A DNA stretch of 64,000 nucleotides, from assembly GCA_026874595.1 (NCBI GenBank), contig CM049319.1, positions 193,501-257,500 of the forward strand, read 5' to 3'. The position numbers were made by a program, and so were the translations under genes. Position 1 is the stretch's first letter. Every line of letters begins with the position of its first letter. This stretch comes from Sipunculus nudus (taxonomy: Eukaryota > Annelida > Sipuncula > Golfingiida > Sipunculidae). Shown here piece after piece: positions 36,173-48,063 of this stretch. The notes below the pieces were generated by a model, which worked only from the letters and a program-made list of their open reading frames with translations, did no database searches and was not told the DNA's origin.

Positions 36173-37060
36173 GTTTTGGTTATATTTCTAAGCTTTCATT
36201 TTTGAAACATGGACCCAACTATGGTTGAGTTGTGTCAGTATCAGTATCAGTGGAGGCATCTTTGATGATAACTTGGATGATAATTTTATTATTCATTTAG
36301 AAATGAGTAGACTAACGTACGTGTACCACCCATGACGCAAATTTGGTTAACATTTTCTTTACATCTGTCACATAGTACATGAGTATGAAGACCCCGACCG
36401 CATGTTAGGCCCTGGCTTCGTGTGACCACATGCGCCTGTACGCTGTGCCAACACACCAGTCTCACGAAGCCATCACAGAATCCTGCAATCTGGTTCATGT
36501 GTGCTCAAGCATAATTATCAGATCACGTGAGGGGGGTCGCAGGAAGGAACCCTCTTCGTACGACCCCCCCGTCGCAGGAAGGCCTGCCATAATTTAAATC
36601 AATAAAATAATACAATAGCAGACGTTCGGATTTGAAAAATGTTGAAGAGCTAAAAATCACTCTCCTCACATTCTTAAGGAGAGTGTTAGCTCTGGCAAGT
36701 TAAAAAGTATAATTATCATAATTTAGCACTGGAAATTGTTACTGCTGACTATTGTACTGATTTTTATAGTTTCCGAATGTATTCTTGAGTCTCTCTTGTG
36801 TAAGAAAATGGCTTCTTCTGATTGATTATGCAAGAAAGCCAAGATATAAGGATTTCAAACGCATTTCATATACAAATAATTTGCATGAATCATTAATAAA
36901 TGTGTTATGCCAGTGACAAAATGATTTTTGCACAAAAGCTAATACAGTATTTTTAACGAAAGGGGGGGGGGGGGAGTTTTGGTGATACCTAAGCACTAAT
37001 TTGATCAGTTAGAAATGGTTATGATTTTGTTTAAACTTTTGACAGGCGGTACACATGATT
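36173..37060. other. NDUFA9 intron 1, unassigned stretch
   Basis: Holds a 69-codon minus-strand ORF (36289-36498) with seven cysteines but no recognised domain, and a poly-G run near 36961. No gene call is made. Confidence 0.45.
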
Positions 37061-38957
37061 TTTAGCTCAGCTGACTATAAGTCATCTGAGCTATAGTCAT
37101 GGTCCATTGTCCGTCGTCTGTCCGTCCGTCCGTCCGTCCGTCCGTAGATGTGGCACGTTTTGAAACCGTAAGACCTAGGAATCCAAAATTCACCATAATG
37201 TTAGATGTCCCCAAGATCTCCTACCAAGCCGAAAACTGGGTCTTTGCGACTTCGTTCCTTTGAGAAATTAAGGAAAAACCTCAATTTTTTATTAAAATCC
37301 TATTTTCACACTTCAGGACTGCCTCATATCAAAACCACTCATCTGTTTTTCCTCATATTTACCATAAATATTCCTCTATATAGTTCCTATGTACATGCCA
37401 GAAATTAAGTCTGTAAAGTATAAATTCTTTAAGTTGTGGGCCCAAACATATTGGACTTTGTAAAAAATCAGGAAAAATAATAACTCACTTAACATGAAAA
37501 ATTTTGAAACTAGAGTCTATTTTTTCAAGTATATAACTATGTTTAATTAAGATTCAATTGTTTACCCAAAATTAGATCTGAATTTTGTAAATTTTTTAAG
37601 TTATTAGCATAAAAAAAAATCAGTACCTTAAATTTTGCCCAACTTTGACCATGGCATGTTTTTTTCCTGTAAGCACCATTGATTTAATTTTCACAGCATG
37701 TTAACATAAATATTTAGTTTGTCTAAATCTAAAATTTGGAAATAAAAGCTTGAAAATTAAGATAGTTATTGATTTTTTTTCTGTAGTCACTTGCTTTGAT
37801 TACAGATGCAGGGTCCCACTCCAGGTCACTGGAAGTCAGCTATGCCAAGGTTTCTGATTTGTTACAGTCACTGGGGGAGATCCCCTGCTGTGCTGTTACA
37901 GGTGTACAGTTATTTTCATATCACCACCCCAATCACCCCCCCCCCCCCCCCCCCCGCAAACCCAACCCACCAAGTGTTATGCAGTAATTGTTATTGTTTT
38001 CACTGTATCTCCTTAATTGTAATGCTGTTTCCACTCCGATATGCAAAAACTTTCTTTGAAAAAATAATTCAAGGTGTAATCCAGAAGATGCAATGTTGTG
38101 TAATGTAGCATTTTTAAAGAAATCAATTTTCTTTTAAATGATTTTAACAAATATAAAGGAACCCATCAGTATGCTTAAATTATTATAAAATATGAAGTAC
38201 ATTATGGATAAATAAAGACACAATTAAAAATTGTGAAATCTAAATCAAGTATTATTTTTAGATATTTATTGTTTTGCAGATTTAAAAGATATATTTTTGT
38301 GGTAAAAAATAAATAAACATTTGTATGCATGATGTGGTGTTATCTGACAAGATTGAGATTTATGATGATGCAATTGAGAATTATGAATCAACTTTTATAT
38401 TCAGATATATATGTTAAATTGGAAATGTATAGAAATATAAACTTAAATTAGAAAATAATTGATGTGATAAAAAAATTAGGATTTAATACAAACATTTCTT
38501 CATTATTTTCCTGCCTCAGCAAAATTTGAGATCAGGCTTTGTTTGCCCTGTTATATGTTGTTAATTAGCTATATTTCAACTGTATACATTTCATAAATAA
38601 AATACATATATATTCAATAATATATATTATACAAAAAAATAGATTCAATTGAACAAATGTGTAAACTACTGAAATGTCAACAGTTAATCGAAAAACCAAC
38701 TAATGATCATGGTAATAGTACAGGTCATTTGTTCACAAACTGCTCACATGCTTTAGTTTCAACATTAGGAAACACATGGTCAGGTCACAAAATATTTTTT
38801 GCAACAATTTCTTGCTCATCAATACAAACCAATCATATAAACCAACCATGGCCTTTATTACCTCTTCCTCTTACACTTTATCTCCATTAGATATTATTTT
38901 AGATTTTCACCTTCAAGGTTAACGTCAGCTGAGCACAGTGACCCATAGGTCCCTTGT
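37061..38957 (+). repeat. AGCTCAG-palindrome element, copy E
   Basis: Begins with the 29-bp palindrome at 37064-37092 and then CCGTCCGTCCGTCCG. It ends with GACCCATAGGTCCCTTGT. The interior is an inverted match to copy B (7600-9458), including an 18-C homopolymer at about 37938. Confidence 0.75.
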
Positions 38958-39507
38958 ATTTGATCTCCAATGACATGAAAGTACTTAAGGCCAAAAAAAA
39001 AACCTTTGTTTCCGGTCACCCGACCAACCCTACTTTTTCCAGCTGACTCTTAAAGTTTTTTTAGTGATTTGTATGCCAAAATAAGCAATAAATACATGCC
39101 TTTGTAGAAAAGCGTCCAATTTCTCGCCAGACCTTTTCAGCACAGATTTCTGCTGTTTATTCTTAAGAAAAAGCAATCTCGGTATCCCCTTCAGGCTGAC
39201 GTTTGCTAAGAGTCGCCATACAGGGATAAAGTTTATTGACACAAATGGTATTTCAAAAGATCACCACTGTTATAAAACTGTATGGTTCTAGAAGCTTCTC
39301 TTTTTGTTGACATGTCATTTTTGTAAATAATGGCAGCTGACGTCAGGTTGCCTTATTATATTATATAATATGAAGAGTATTCCAATAATTACCAGCTAAT
39401 GTCTATGACGCAGTTGATCAAATTTCCTCATTTGCAGACCTCTGTGTATCTTCGCTTGACATGTCCCGCTGGAGCGCCACTGTGGCTACCCAAAAGTTTG
39501 CCTACTG

Positions 39508-40184
39508 CAGGGTTCTCCACCAGCCAATATAGCCTGGCGCACCGCCAGCCTTTCATTTCTCACGGCCAGCCTTTGATGTTATCCACCACCCTTTCCCTGT
39601 CCCTGCCAGACCTACAGTGGTCAGGGGGAACAAGGAGTCAAGGACTGGCCTTACAGACTGACCCTGCAAGGGGTCTTGCTGAGTGATTGTTAGCCTGGAG
39701 TAATTAAGCTGGTGTCAGTGCTGGGATCTTATCATCACAGCCAGTGACATCAGGTTACTGGATTGGAACAAGACAGCCCACTGCTGTAGAGTAAGAGAAG
39801 CCACAACTCCCTGGTTCCCTATTTGCTTTTTAATTACACAATGCCTGTTGGCATGGATATTGGTTAACATTTATACATATTTTGACTGTGGCTTCTAGGA
39901 AGGTATATTCACTCAGTGTGCTGTCATAACAGCTGGTCTGTAAGTGTAGCTGATACAATAAATTTCTACATTTGCATTCTACTCGTTGTTCGTATGACAG
40001 CTCATACAAACAAATTACACATGCCCTTCCTCTTCCTCTCAGTATTTTTAAATGCTTAAAAAAGCCATGCAGATTAAATTTTTAATCAGACAATAAAAAA
40101 TTCTTGACGCGCAAGAGGTAAGCACCAGGCGTGGTTTGACCGCGCTTACCACCAGCCTATCAGAATTTCTAGTGGAGAACACTG
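39508..40184. mobile_element. hAT-like MITE (tentative)
   Basis: The left end CAGGGTTCTCCACCAG and right end CTAGTGGAGAACACTG are inverted copies starting CAG, as hAT ends do. I see no clean 8-bp duplication, so the call is tentative. No transposase. Confidence 0.45.
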
Positions 40185-40214
40185 TATGGACTCATGTTAA
40201 GTCCAGGCTTATAT

Positions 40215-42567
40215 TTTTAGTTCAGCTGACTACAAGTCATCTGAGCTATATTCGTGGTCCATTGTCCATCGTCTGTCCGTCCGTAAGACTGGCACGTTTT
40301 GACACCATTGGACCTACAAATCTGAAATTTGCCATACAGTTAAATGTCCCAAAAATCTCCTACCATGCCGAAAATTGGGTCGATAGGACTTCGTTCCTTT
40401 GAGATATTAAGGAAAAACCTCAATTTTTTATTAGAAATCTGTTTTCACACTTCAGGACTGCCTAATATCAAAACCACTCATCTGGTTTTCTTCATATTTA
40501 CCATAAATATTCCTCTATATAGTTCCTATGTACATGCCATAAATTAAGTCAGTATTATTTAATTTAAAGAAGTTATGGGCCAAAACATAATGGACTTTGT
40601 AAAAAAATCAGGAAAGATATTTGGTCACTTAAGACCAAAAGTGTTAAAGGTAGGGACTTTTTTTCAGTAATACAACTTTAATTGATTAAAATTTAATTGT
40701 ATACAAAAAATTAGATCAAAATCTGTTAAATGCACCATGTCACATCAAGTTTACATCAAGCTAGTGTTATGCAGTTTGCTAGAGCTCAGCTCCCCAGCTT
40801 CAGCTCTAAGTTCCTTAAATTTAGCATACAGTTAGATGTCTCCAAAGTCCCCTACCATGCCAAGAATTTGATCACTAGGACTTAATTCCTTCGATATATT
40901 AATGAAAAACTTCATTTTTCCATTTAAAACCCATTGTTACAATGTAAGACTGCCTAATTTCAAAATCTGACTTTGATCATATATAATATACATATTTTTC
41001 TGTCAGTATTGCGTAATTGTTTTAAGTTATGGACCAAACATAATGCACTTTTTAAAAAATCAAGAAATATATTTACTCCTTTAACAAGAGGATTGCTGAA
41101 CCTAGAGATTTTTTATCAGGGATGTAACATTATTTAATCAAGATTCAGTTGAATACCAAAAATTAGTTCTGAATTTTTCAAATTTTATAAGTTATTAGTA
41201 TAAATATTAAATTAGTACCTTAAATTTTGCCCAACTTTGATGATGGCACGTTTGTTTCCTGAGAGCACTGTTGATATAATTTTCATATCATGCACACATA
41301 AGGATTTCATCTTTGTAATTTAGAAAGCTAAAAGAAATTGGCCAAATATTGTAGCTTTTATTAATGTTTATATGAGACCATGTCAGACCCAGGCTTAATC
41401 CAGCCCCTCTTCAGTCACCTGAATGTTGACCTTGTTGACCTTTCATCAGATTATGCATGCTTGAGCGAAGCATACACTGGGGCAGCCAGGCAGCTAATGC
41501 CCAGCCACAGTTGATCCAGGTGTCCAACCCAACTCATCTAGTAGTTGTTTTGAAAAACAACATAACAATAAACAATAAATTAATAATTTTGTATTGGTTT
41601 TTTATAACAAATTAAAGAAAAATTAATAGAAAAGGAATTTGTTAGTTGATGAGTAACAGAAAATTAACTTGCAGTGACTGATGATGTAAGAATCTTGTAT
41701 GGATGGATAGAATGTCAATGTCAATTTTATTCCAAATAACACCATGCAGTCACCTGTGGTATTTTTCAGTGAAATTTTAATGATAAAAGAATAAATCATA
41801 TTATTCATTACTAATCAGGGATCATATGAAGGAAATTAATGATAGACAAAGATGCACTTGATAATATTAATCTAGATTCCTACTGTGTCTAGTGTGTAGA
41901 TTGATGTGAAAGTAGTCCAAAGTGAATATATTACATTTATTTTTTTAATATAAATAAAAGCCATAAAACCAGGTACTTATGAGCATTATTAAAATTTGTG
42001 AATACTAGACATGGTGCGAATGCTTTGCAAATGTATTTGAATACGAATATGAATATGTATTGCATTAAAAAATTTTATTGCATAAGAATTGGAATTCAGG
42101 TAAAAATGAAAGTATTTGAATACCAGTGCAGATACTTTCAAAATGTATTCATGAATGCATTCATGAATATATTCTATAATATTATTTCAATAATCATTTC
42201 AGTTATATTTTATTTTAAAAAATCGTATGATTTTCTCATTTTTTTTTTTAATAAAAATTATATTGGCACAATATTTGTTAATAAATTTTAATAAATAGTT
42301 AAACTTTTATAATATGTGCTGCTTATAAGTTATATGGCCAAGTCAAAATCTGTGTGACAATAGCACTCCATTTGTTAATAAAATAAATGAAATCAATCCT
42401 CTTCCCTGTCTCCAAAGATACTATCAAAATCATACATAAGCTAAACACCAAAAACTCATAATAAAGCTTATATTTATTACCACACAAAACAAGCATGTGC
42501 CTCTTTCCCAAATCATATTTTTTATCATATATAACAGCTGAGCGCCATGACCCATGGGTCCCTTGTT
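40215..42567 (+). repeat. AGCTCAG-palindrome element, copy F
   Basis: Starts with TTTTAGTTCAGCTGAC and the palindrome, followed by GTCCGTCCGT. Ends with GCGCCATGACCCATGGGTCC at about 42543-42567. It contains a second internal copy of the TAAATTTTGCCCAACTTTG phrase and the 41355-41520 fragment shared with 5752. Confidence 0.65.
41355..41520. repeat. Dispersed repeat fragment, inverted copy of 5752-5890
   Basis: Reverse complement of the 5752 fragment: TGAGACCATGTCAGAC, GTTGACCTTTCATCAG and GCATGCTTGAGCGAAGCATA are the clearest blocks. Confidence 0.6.
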
Positions 42568-43770
42568 TATAAGCCCGACTGTCTGATCTTAAACGAGGTA
42601 GACCTTATGTTGACAGACACGCTAATATATACCAATACTACTATCAGAGTTTACTGAAAAAACTTGCACGGACCAAGTACGAGGGGGATCATTTCATTCG
42701 GCGAAGGTTAAGGGAAATGCCTCTTGAGTGAAAGTCGCACCGAAATTCCCAGGACTATATGTATATGTATGATACATCTTGCAGCAAAAATGTCTGAATT
42801 TCATCCTTTCACCTTACTAGTCACCACTTTCTAAAGTCAAAGTCCCCTGCAGTTTATTTTCTTTCAACTTTGATACTGCTAACAGCAGTTTAAAATGGAC
42901 ACGGTTGGTGGTACTGTTTTTGACGTCAACTGGTCTAATAAAGTTATTCAGAGATACCAATTGTGCTTGTTTCACCTATTACTATATATAATATAATAAA
43001 ATATTCCATTTCAATAGTAATATTTCTATTATTTGATGAATTCCTTCGTCCAAAAAGCCACACTGCCAGTGGAAACTACGCGGTTGTATGCGTTGTCACA
43101 AAGCGGCATGCGTGTAGTCCCTTAAACTAACACACGGTGGCGCTCCAGGAGGCTATGTTGTCCTGTGCATACACTCATGTTATTATCTTGAATATTAAAT
43201 TGAGCAGTGTACAGTAAAAGGAACAGCCAAAATTTTTCCACACCCAAGCTGCATTGCGTGAGCTCCTGACCTCTGGACAGCTGACGATAACAGAACGCCA
43301 AGTGACTTTTCTGGCAAATCAGTGATCGCAAATCCACTTCTCTGTATTCACCTGTATTCAGGATACGCATCCCCAAAATGGGCACGTGTCCACATGGTAA
43401 CTTCGGATATTTCTAATCAATTCAGTTAACCGGCAAGACTTTTAAATGTGCCCTGGGATAAATGAACTGACCTGGTGACATGAATGATGTGTCAAATAGA
43501 TTATGTGACGATTGTGACCACAGGCAATTGGTGTGAAAATTTAAGAGATGTTCTGATCTCTCTTTGAAAATTCCAGATAGTACAAACTTTTAGCTCAGAA
43601 AATGATCGAGAATTGTATGATAATTGTACTAAATCAAATATAGATCCAAGGAATACTTTTTTGGGGGATTCAATAAATTAACAGAGTTTGTTTTTCTTGT
43701 CAAAATAAAAACTTACAAACAGAGACTAGCAGATCAGATCACATATTTTACTGGAACCTTCAGGTAAAAA
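42568..43770 (+). other. NDUFA9 intron 1, unassigned stretch
   Basis: No gene or repeat recognised. Confidence 0.45.
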
Positions 43771-43861
43771 AGGTAAAGGTAAAGTCTGCTGGGCTTTTAC
43801 ACCCGAGACTAATGGCTCATCAGGCCGGAGCTTATCCCGGTATCTGTAGCGTGAGGCGGAC
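43771..43861. repeat. Short repeat of unknown family (possible SINE piece)
   Basis: The compact GC-richer block GTAAAGTCTGCTGGGCTTTT..AGGCCGGAGCTTATCCCGG..CTGTAGCGTGAGGCGG stands out from AT-rich surroundings. I have the impression of having seen such blocks repeatedly in bivalve DNA, but only one copy is in this window. Confidence 0.3.
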
Positions 43862-44310
43862 ACTTTTTTGGACACTTTTAAAATTGTTAAGTTCCAGGAT
43901 GGTATGGAAGTAAACACTTCGGTATTTTCTCAGTACCAGTGACACAAATCATAACAATAAAATGATATGTTTTAACTAATTTGCAAACATCAAAAACAAT
44001 TTATTGCATTGCATAAATAGTTATCATTACCAATATAAACATGCATTTAAAGGTATTTATACCTTTTTGTCTATTTGACTCAACTTGCAACCATCAGCAC
44101 CTCGGGACTGTGGCAAGTTACCTGAATGCAACTCAATCATCTTTGCATAAAATTTGTGGTGAGCAAAGTTGAAGATCAGGCCACAACACTTTAGAACCTG
44201 TCAGGCTTTGATATAAAATGTCTGAAGTTTGAATACATTGCCAAATATCTATTTCAGATACATGTGTCTGTATGTAGATGTTGAGATACAGTTATTATCA
44301 CTGCATATTA

Positions 44311-44380
44311 TTGCTGACTAGTTCTTATCATTGATTATTATTGCTGACTAGTTCTTATCATTGATTATTATTGCTGACCA
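44311..44380. repeat. 30-bp tandem repeat, about 2.3 copies
   Basis: The unit TTGCTGACTAGTTCTTATCA followed by TTGATTATTA repeats with no differences between the first two copies. Confidence 0.85.
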
Positions 44381-45046
44381 ACTGGTCTTGCGTGTTTATT
44401 TTCATTTAGAATTAGGTGTTAAGTACCATATCAGTGGGCCAAAATTTTGTTTTGGTTTCCATGTGCTGAAACTTTACTGCTTAAATGTCATGCTTCACAT
44501 GTGCTGTTACGTGGTACCCCAAAAGGTCCTTCGAGGCCAGACTGTTAATCACACATGGAAACGTGAAAGGGCGTGATATTTCTGTAAATTCGTCAATTAT
44601 ATTATGTTCAATCATTTACGAAAAACGAAAGTCTAGTTAATAATGATATATGCGTAACCCTCAAGTACGGCTATGCATAAGTCAAAACACACAGAAACAA
44701 ATCATCTGATGAGCCAAAGTTCCCATAGTTTATGCGATTTTATGAGCAGTGACAGTTCTAAGCAGGGACAGTCAGTTGACATCGTATCATGATTATTTGT
44801 ACATCAATTAATTATTAGTTTTATTTAAATTAATTGACAGGAAACAATGATCTTTTTTCTGTGTTAGGGTATTTTCCCCTTAATTTTCCACTCTTTAAGC
44901 CATTCAAATTTTATCTTGACTCTTGACTTGAATTGTAGGTTATGAGTAGGGTTGCCTCGCGAACTGCGACACATATATATGATTATGTGAAACTATCTGC
45001 AACAGACTTGAAGCTGAACAACCGTACACATGTATATACCGTACAC

Positions 45047-45087
<41 letters not shown>
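45047..45087. repeat. TA dinucleotide microsatellite
   Basis: Uninterrupted TA/AT run of about 20 repeats. Confidence 0.9.
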
Positions 45088-45088
<1 letters not shown>

Positions 45089-47027
45089 CGTTTGAAAATA
45101 TTTGACATTGAATCAATAACTTATAATGAACATACATTCATAATTGAATTGGTAAATTTGGGAATAATCTGGGTAAAACAACACTTTTTTTTCTTAAGCT
45201 CCGTAAACATAGGAGAGGGATTTTTTGCTCCCCTGGTTTCTTTTCCAGGGGCGCGAAGGAGCACCGGAGTGATCACTCTCCTCTCATCAGAATGTCTGCA
45301 ATAGTCAATACAATTAATGTTTAAGTTAATGTCAGTGTATACAACAGTACAACACTAGCCAGGGTTCTTGCTAGGATTTTTTCAAGGTGTAACAACAATA
45401 AAAAAGTGTCAGAGGGGGGCCCTGGGGGCTCCACCCCTGTGGAGCTTAAGCCAATTCAGCCTGCGTAAATATGACAAAGTGCTATTTTAGACAACAGAAT
45501 TTATACTCTTGTAATCTGTAAAATATTCTGAATTCTCTCCAGTTCTTCTTCTGCTAACAAATTCAGTCATTTTGGCCTCCACTTGTCTGGGCCATTATTA
45601 TTTGTTTACATTCTCTTGTCTTTGCAGCACTCAATTATCAGATGTCTTACATCTTCTGACAGGATAAAATTTAAAGTTGTTCAGCTTAAATTAAAAATCA
45701 TGATCAGTAGATAAAAAGTAGCAGGTCACACTCCCAATTTTAACCAAGGACGTTTCTGAAAAAAAAACAATGACATTTTCCCGCACAACCACCAACATCT
45801 AATTTGGCATCGCCGTTGTGAATATGCTCTCATTATAAACCAACGTTTAAGTTATAAAAAAAGGAACCCCCCCCCCCCCCAGTGAATGATCACCACATGT
45901 TGCCGACAAATATGCGTCAAAACCTTTTTTGTTAAATGACCATCAAGTGTTCATTTAATTGTTCCTTTTACTCCTGCCAGGGCCTGAGTGCTGGTTCAGG
46001 TGACAGAACAAATACAGGTACACATGGACCTTCATTGGTTATCATGGTTACAGTGACAACATTATGTCATTTGTTCTTATCAACTCATTTGCATAGCCAA
46101 GATGGCACTTCTTCTGAATATTGCTGATTAGATACTGTGCATACAAGCAGGCAATCTATAGGTGTGTACAACTGTGCATACAAGCGGGCCATCTATAGGT
46201 GTATACAACTGGTTGATTTTGTGTAGCACATTCTCCTCGTTCTACACACTTTATATTCAGCTGGTGGCTTGTGTTACACAAACTCTCACCCACGTAGTGC
46301 TAACTCTTCAGATAAAATCAACATGTAGTAAGCATTAAATGGAATTAGTCACTTATTGTACTTTGTGTCTGCCAGACAAGCAAGGTTTTGCTTATGGTAG
46401 ACCACAAGAATGGACTCCTCAGGGGCTCTCTTAGTGACTGGCTCAATTTCAACTTCAACAGACTTAATATAATAAAAAAACTTGCTTCACCGTCAGTGGT
46501 ATGGTCACCAGCAACCATTGTTACTGGAATTCATTCGACTGGTCCATTTCTGAGTACTACTTCTTGGCTACTGTGGAGGTGGACAGAGCTTGCTTTTACT
46601 CCTCTAAAAGTAACAGTCTAATACAGGAAATTTGGCTTTATAGAAAATGCTAATTTAGCATATTTTGAACAATCTCAAATGAGTTCTTAGAAGGATTACA
46701 GCTGTTAGATATTCGCAGCTGAAGCCTTGTTAATAGCCAGGAAGGACCTGCTTATTTCTTTTGTACAACATTTTAAATTTTAATATTTATGCGCCTTCAA
46801 TAAAGTATAAACCCCGAGTAACAAAGCCGTTGCACACATTTGACAGATTGAGTATTTTATACACACTTGAAGCTTTCTATATTTGATATAATGTTGTCTT
46901 ACAATGCAACCCTAATAAATAAAGGTTATTAATCTCATATTTAACAGTATCTTTTTGCAGGTGTATTCTCTCATCTTTAATAAATTACCACCAGTTAATC
47001 CTGTGCATTTTTCTGTTTGTTTGACAG

Positions 47028-47204
47028 GCCAGCACACCCCCAGGGTTGTGTGTACAGTTTGGGTGAGTAAACGAGACCAGAGCAATGCCTCAAATCTAGC
47101 AACATACAAGAGAGGTACTGGAGGAAGGTCGTCCTTTAGTGGTGTGGTTGCTACTGTCTTTGGAGCATCAGGATTCCTTGGCAAATATGTTGTCAATCAA
47201 CTCG
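47028..47204 (+). CDS. NDUFA9: NDUFA9 exon 2 (presequence and nucleotide-binding loop)
   Basis: Acceptor TTTCTGTTTGTTTGACAG, donor CTCG|GTAAGA. The 177-nt exon encodes a variable N-terminal part ending [13 protein letters not shown], then [20 protein letters not shown]. This is the NDUFA9 signature with the glycine-rich NADPH-binding loop. Acceptor choice is fixed by phase: the upstream AG at 46960 would introduce a stop. The last base starts the Gly codon completed by exon 3. Confidence 0.93.
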
Positions 47205-47206
47205 GT

Positions 47207-48063
47207 AAGATATGAGCATATAACTCGATGTGTTACTTACAGATGGGAATTCTTTCCAACTTGCCTCAGATATATATCATATATATAAACACTTGATCTT
47301 CCTGTTTTCATAAGATTTGTGGAGAGAATATTAATAAATGATAAATTATGACTGTGTTCAGCCGCCCTTTATTTTTGATGTGTGGAAATATTTCTGGTAT
47401 AGCAACAAGTCATCAAGCAGACAATTTCCTGGGATGGACCTTTGATCCATGGTATATCAGGCCTACTTGAAATTTTCCTACTAAAAATCTAAAGATGTAG
47501 CGGCTTTCTCTTTAAAGGCTGGACTTCTGAATCAAGTGGTTCCCTTGTAACTTGATAGGTCATGTGACTGCGACTGACAGCCAAGGTCCAGCTTCTCACA
47601 CAGCATTCAGCCAGTGCACCTGGTCTACTGCATGACATGTGGTCTATTCTGTTTTGCTGGATAAGTGTGTATGTGTGTGATTCAGGAAATAAAGGTACTT
47701 ATTCACTTACCTGTTGAAATAAAACAATTATAATATGAATTCTGGCCCTCTCTGTGTATATTTTAATGATCTAAGGCTATTAATTTTGGTTGTGAAAAGT
47801 TCTTATAAGGCCTTCGTGAAGGATGTATGAATTTGTTAATCAACAACATGTTTGAAAACACAGCAATGTTGACACACCGGAAAAACATGTAGCCTAAGGT
47901 GGTAGGTTGCATATATGCGGAGGTAGAAAGGTCACTTTTTGCAAAATACCATTAGCAAAGCTCTGGCTTATCTGATTTGCTGCCAGATGCCCTTGCTGAA
48001 TTTGTTTTATTTTGGCAGGCCTAGTGATAGGTGTGCAGTGATATCCACATTTTCAAGCCTATT
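47207..48063 (+). other. NDUFA9 intron 2, first part
   Basis: No repeat or gene recognised. Confidence 0.5.

Larger units (their letters stand above)
43862..47027 (+). other. NDUFA9 intron 1, last part, with simple repeats
   Basis: Contains a 30-bp tandem repeat (44311-44380, unit TTGCTGACTAGTTCTTATCA plus TTGATTATTA), a TA dinucleotide run (45047-45087) and a C14 run near 45868. At 46951-46966 CTTTTTGCAG|GTGTAT is a joined acceptor and donor motif 67 nt before exon 2. Confidence 0.5.

Noticed and set aside
43122..43385. 87-codon minus-strand ORF with VCTGQHSLLERHR
   Set aside because: No family recognised and no support from flanking signals.
43771..43861. Possible tRNA or tRNA-derived gene
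   Set aside because: No cloverleaf and no clear A and B box pair. Listed only as an unknown short repeat.
47063..47068. Strong donor-like GTGAGT inside NDUFA9 exon 2
   Set aside because: No matching acceptor before the conserved GGRSSFSG region keeps the frame, so I treat it as cryptic.
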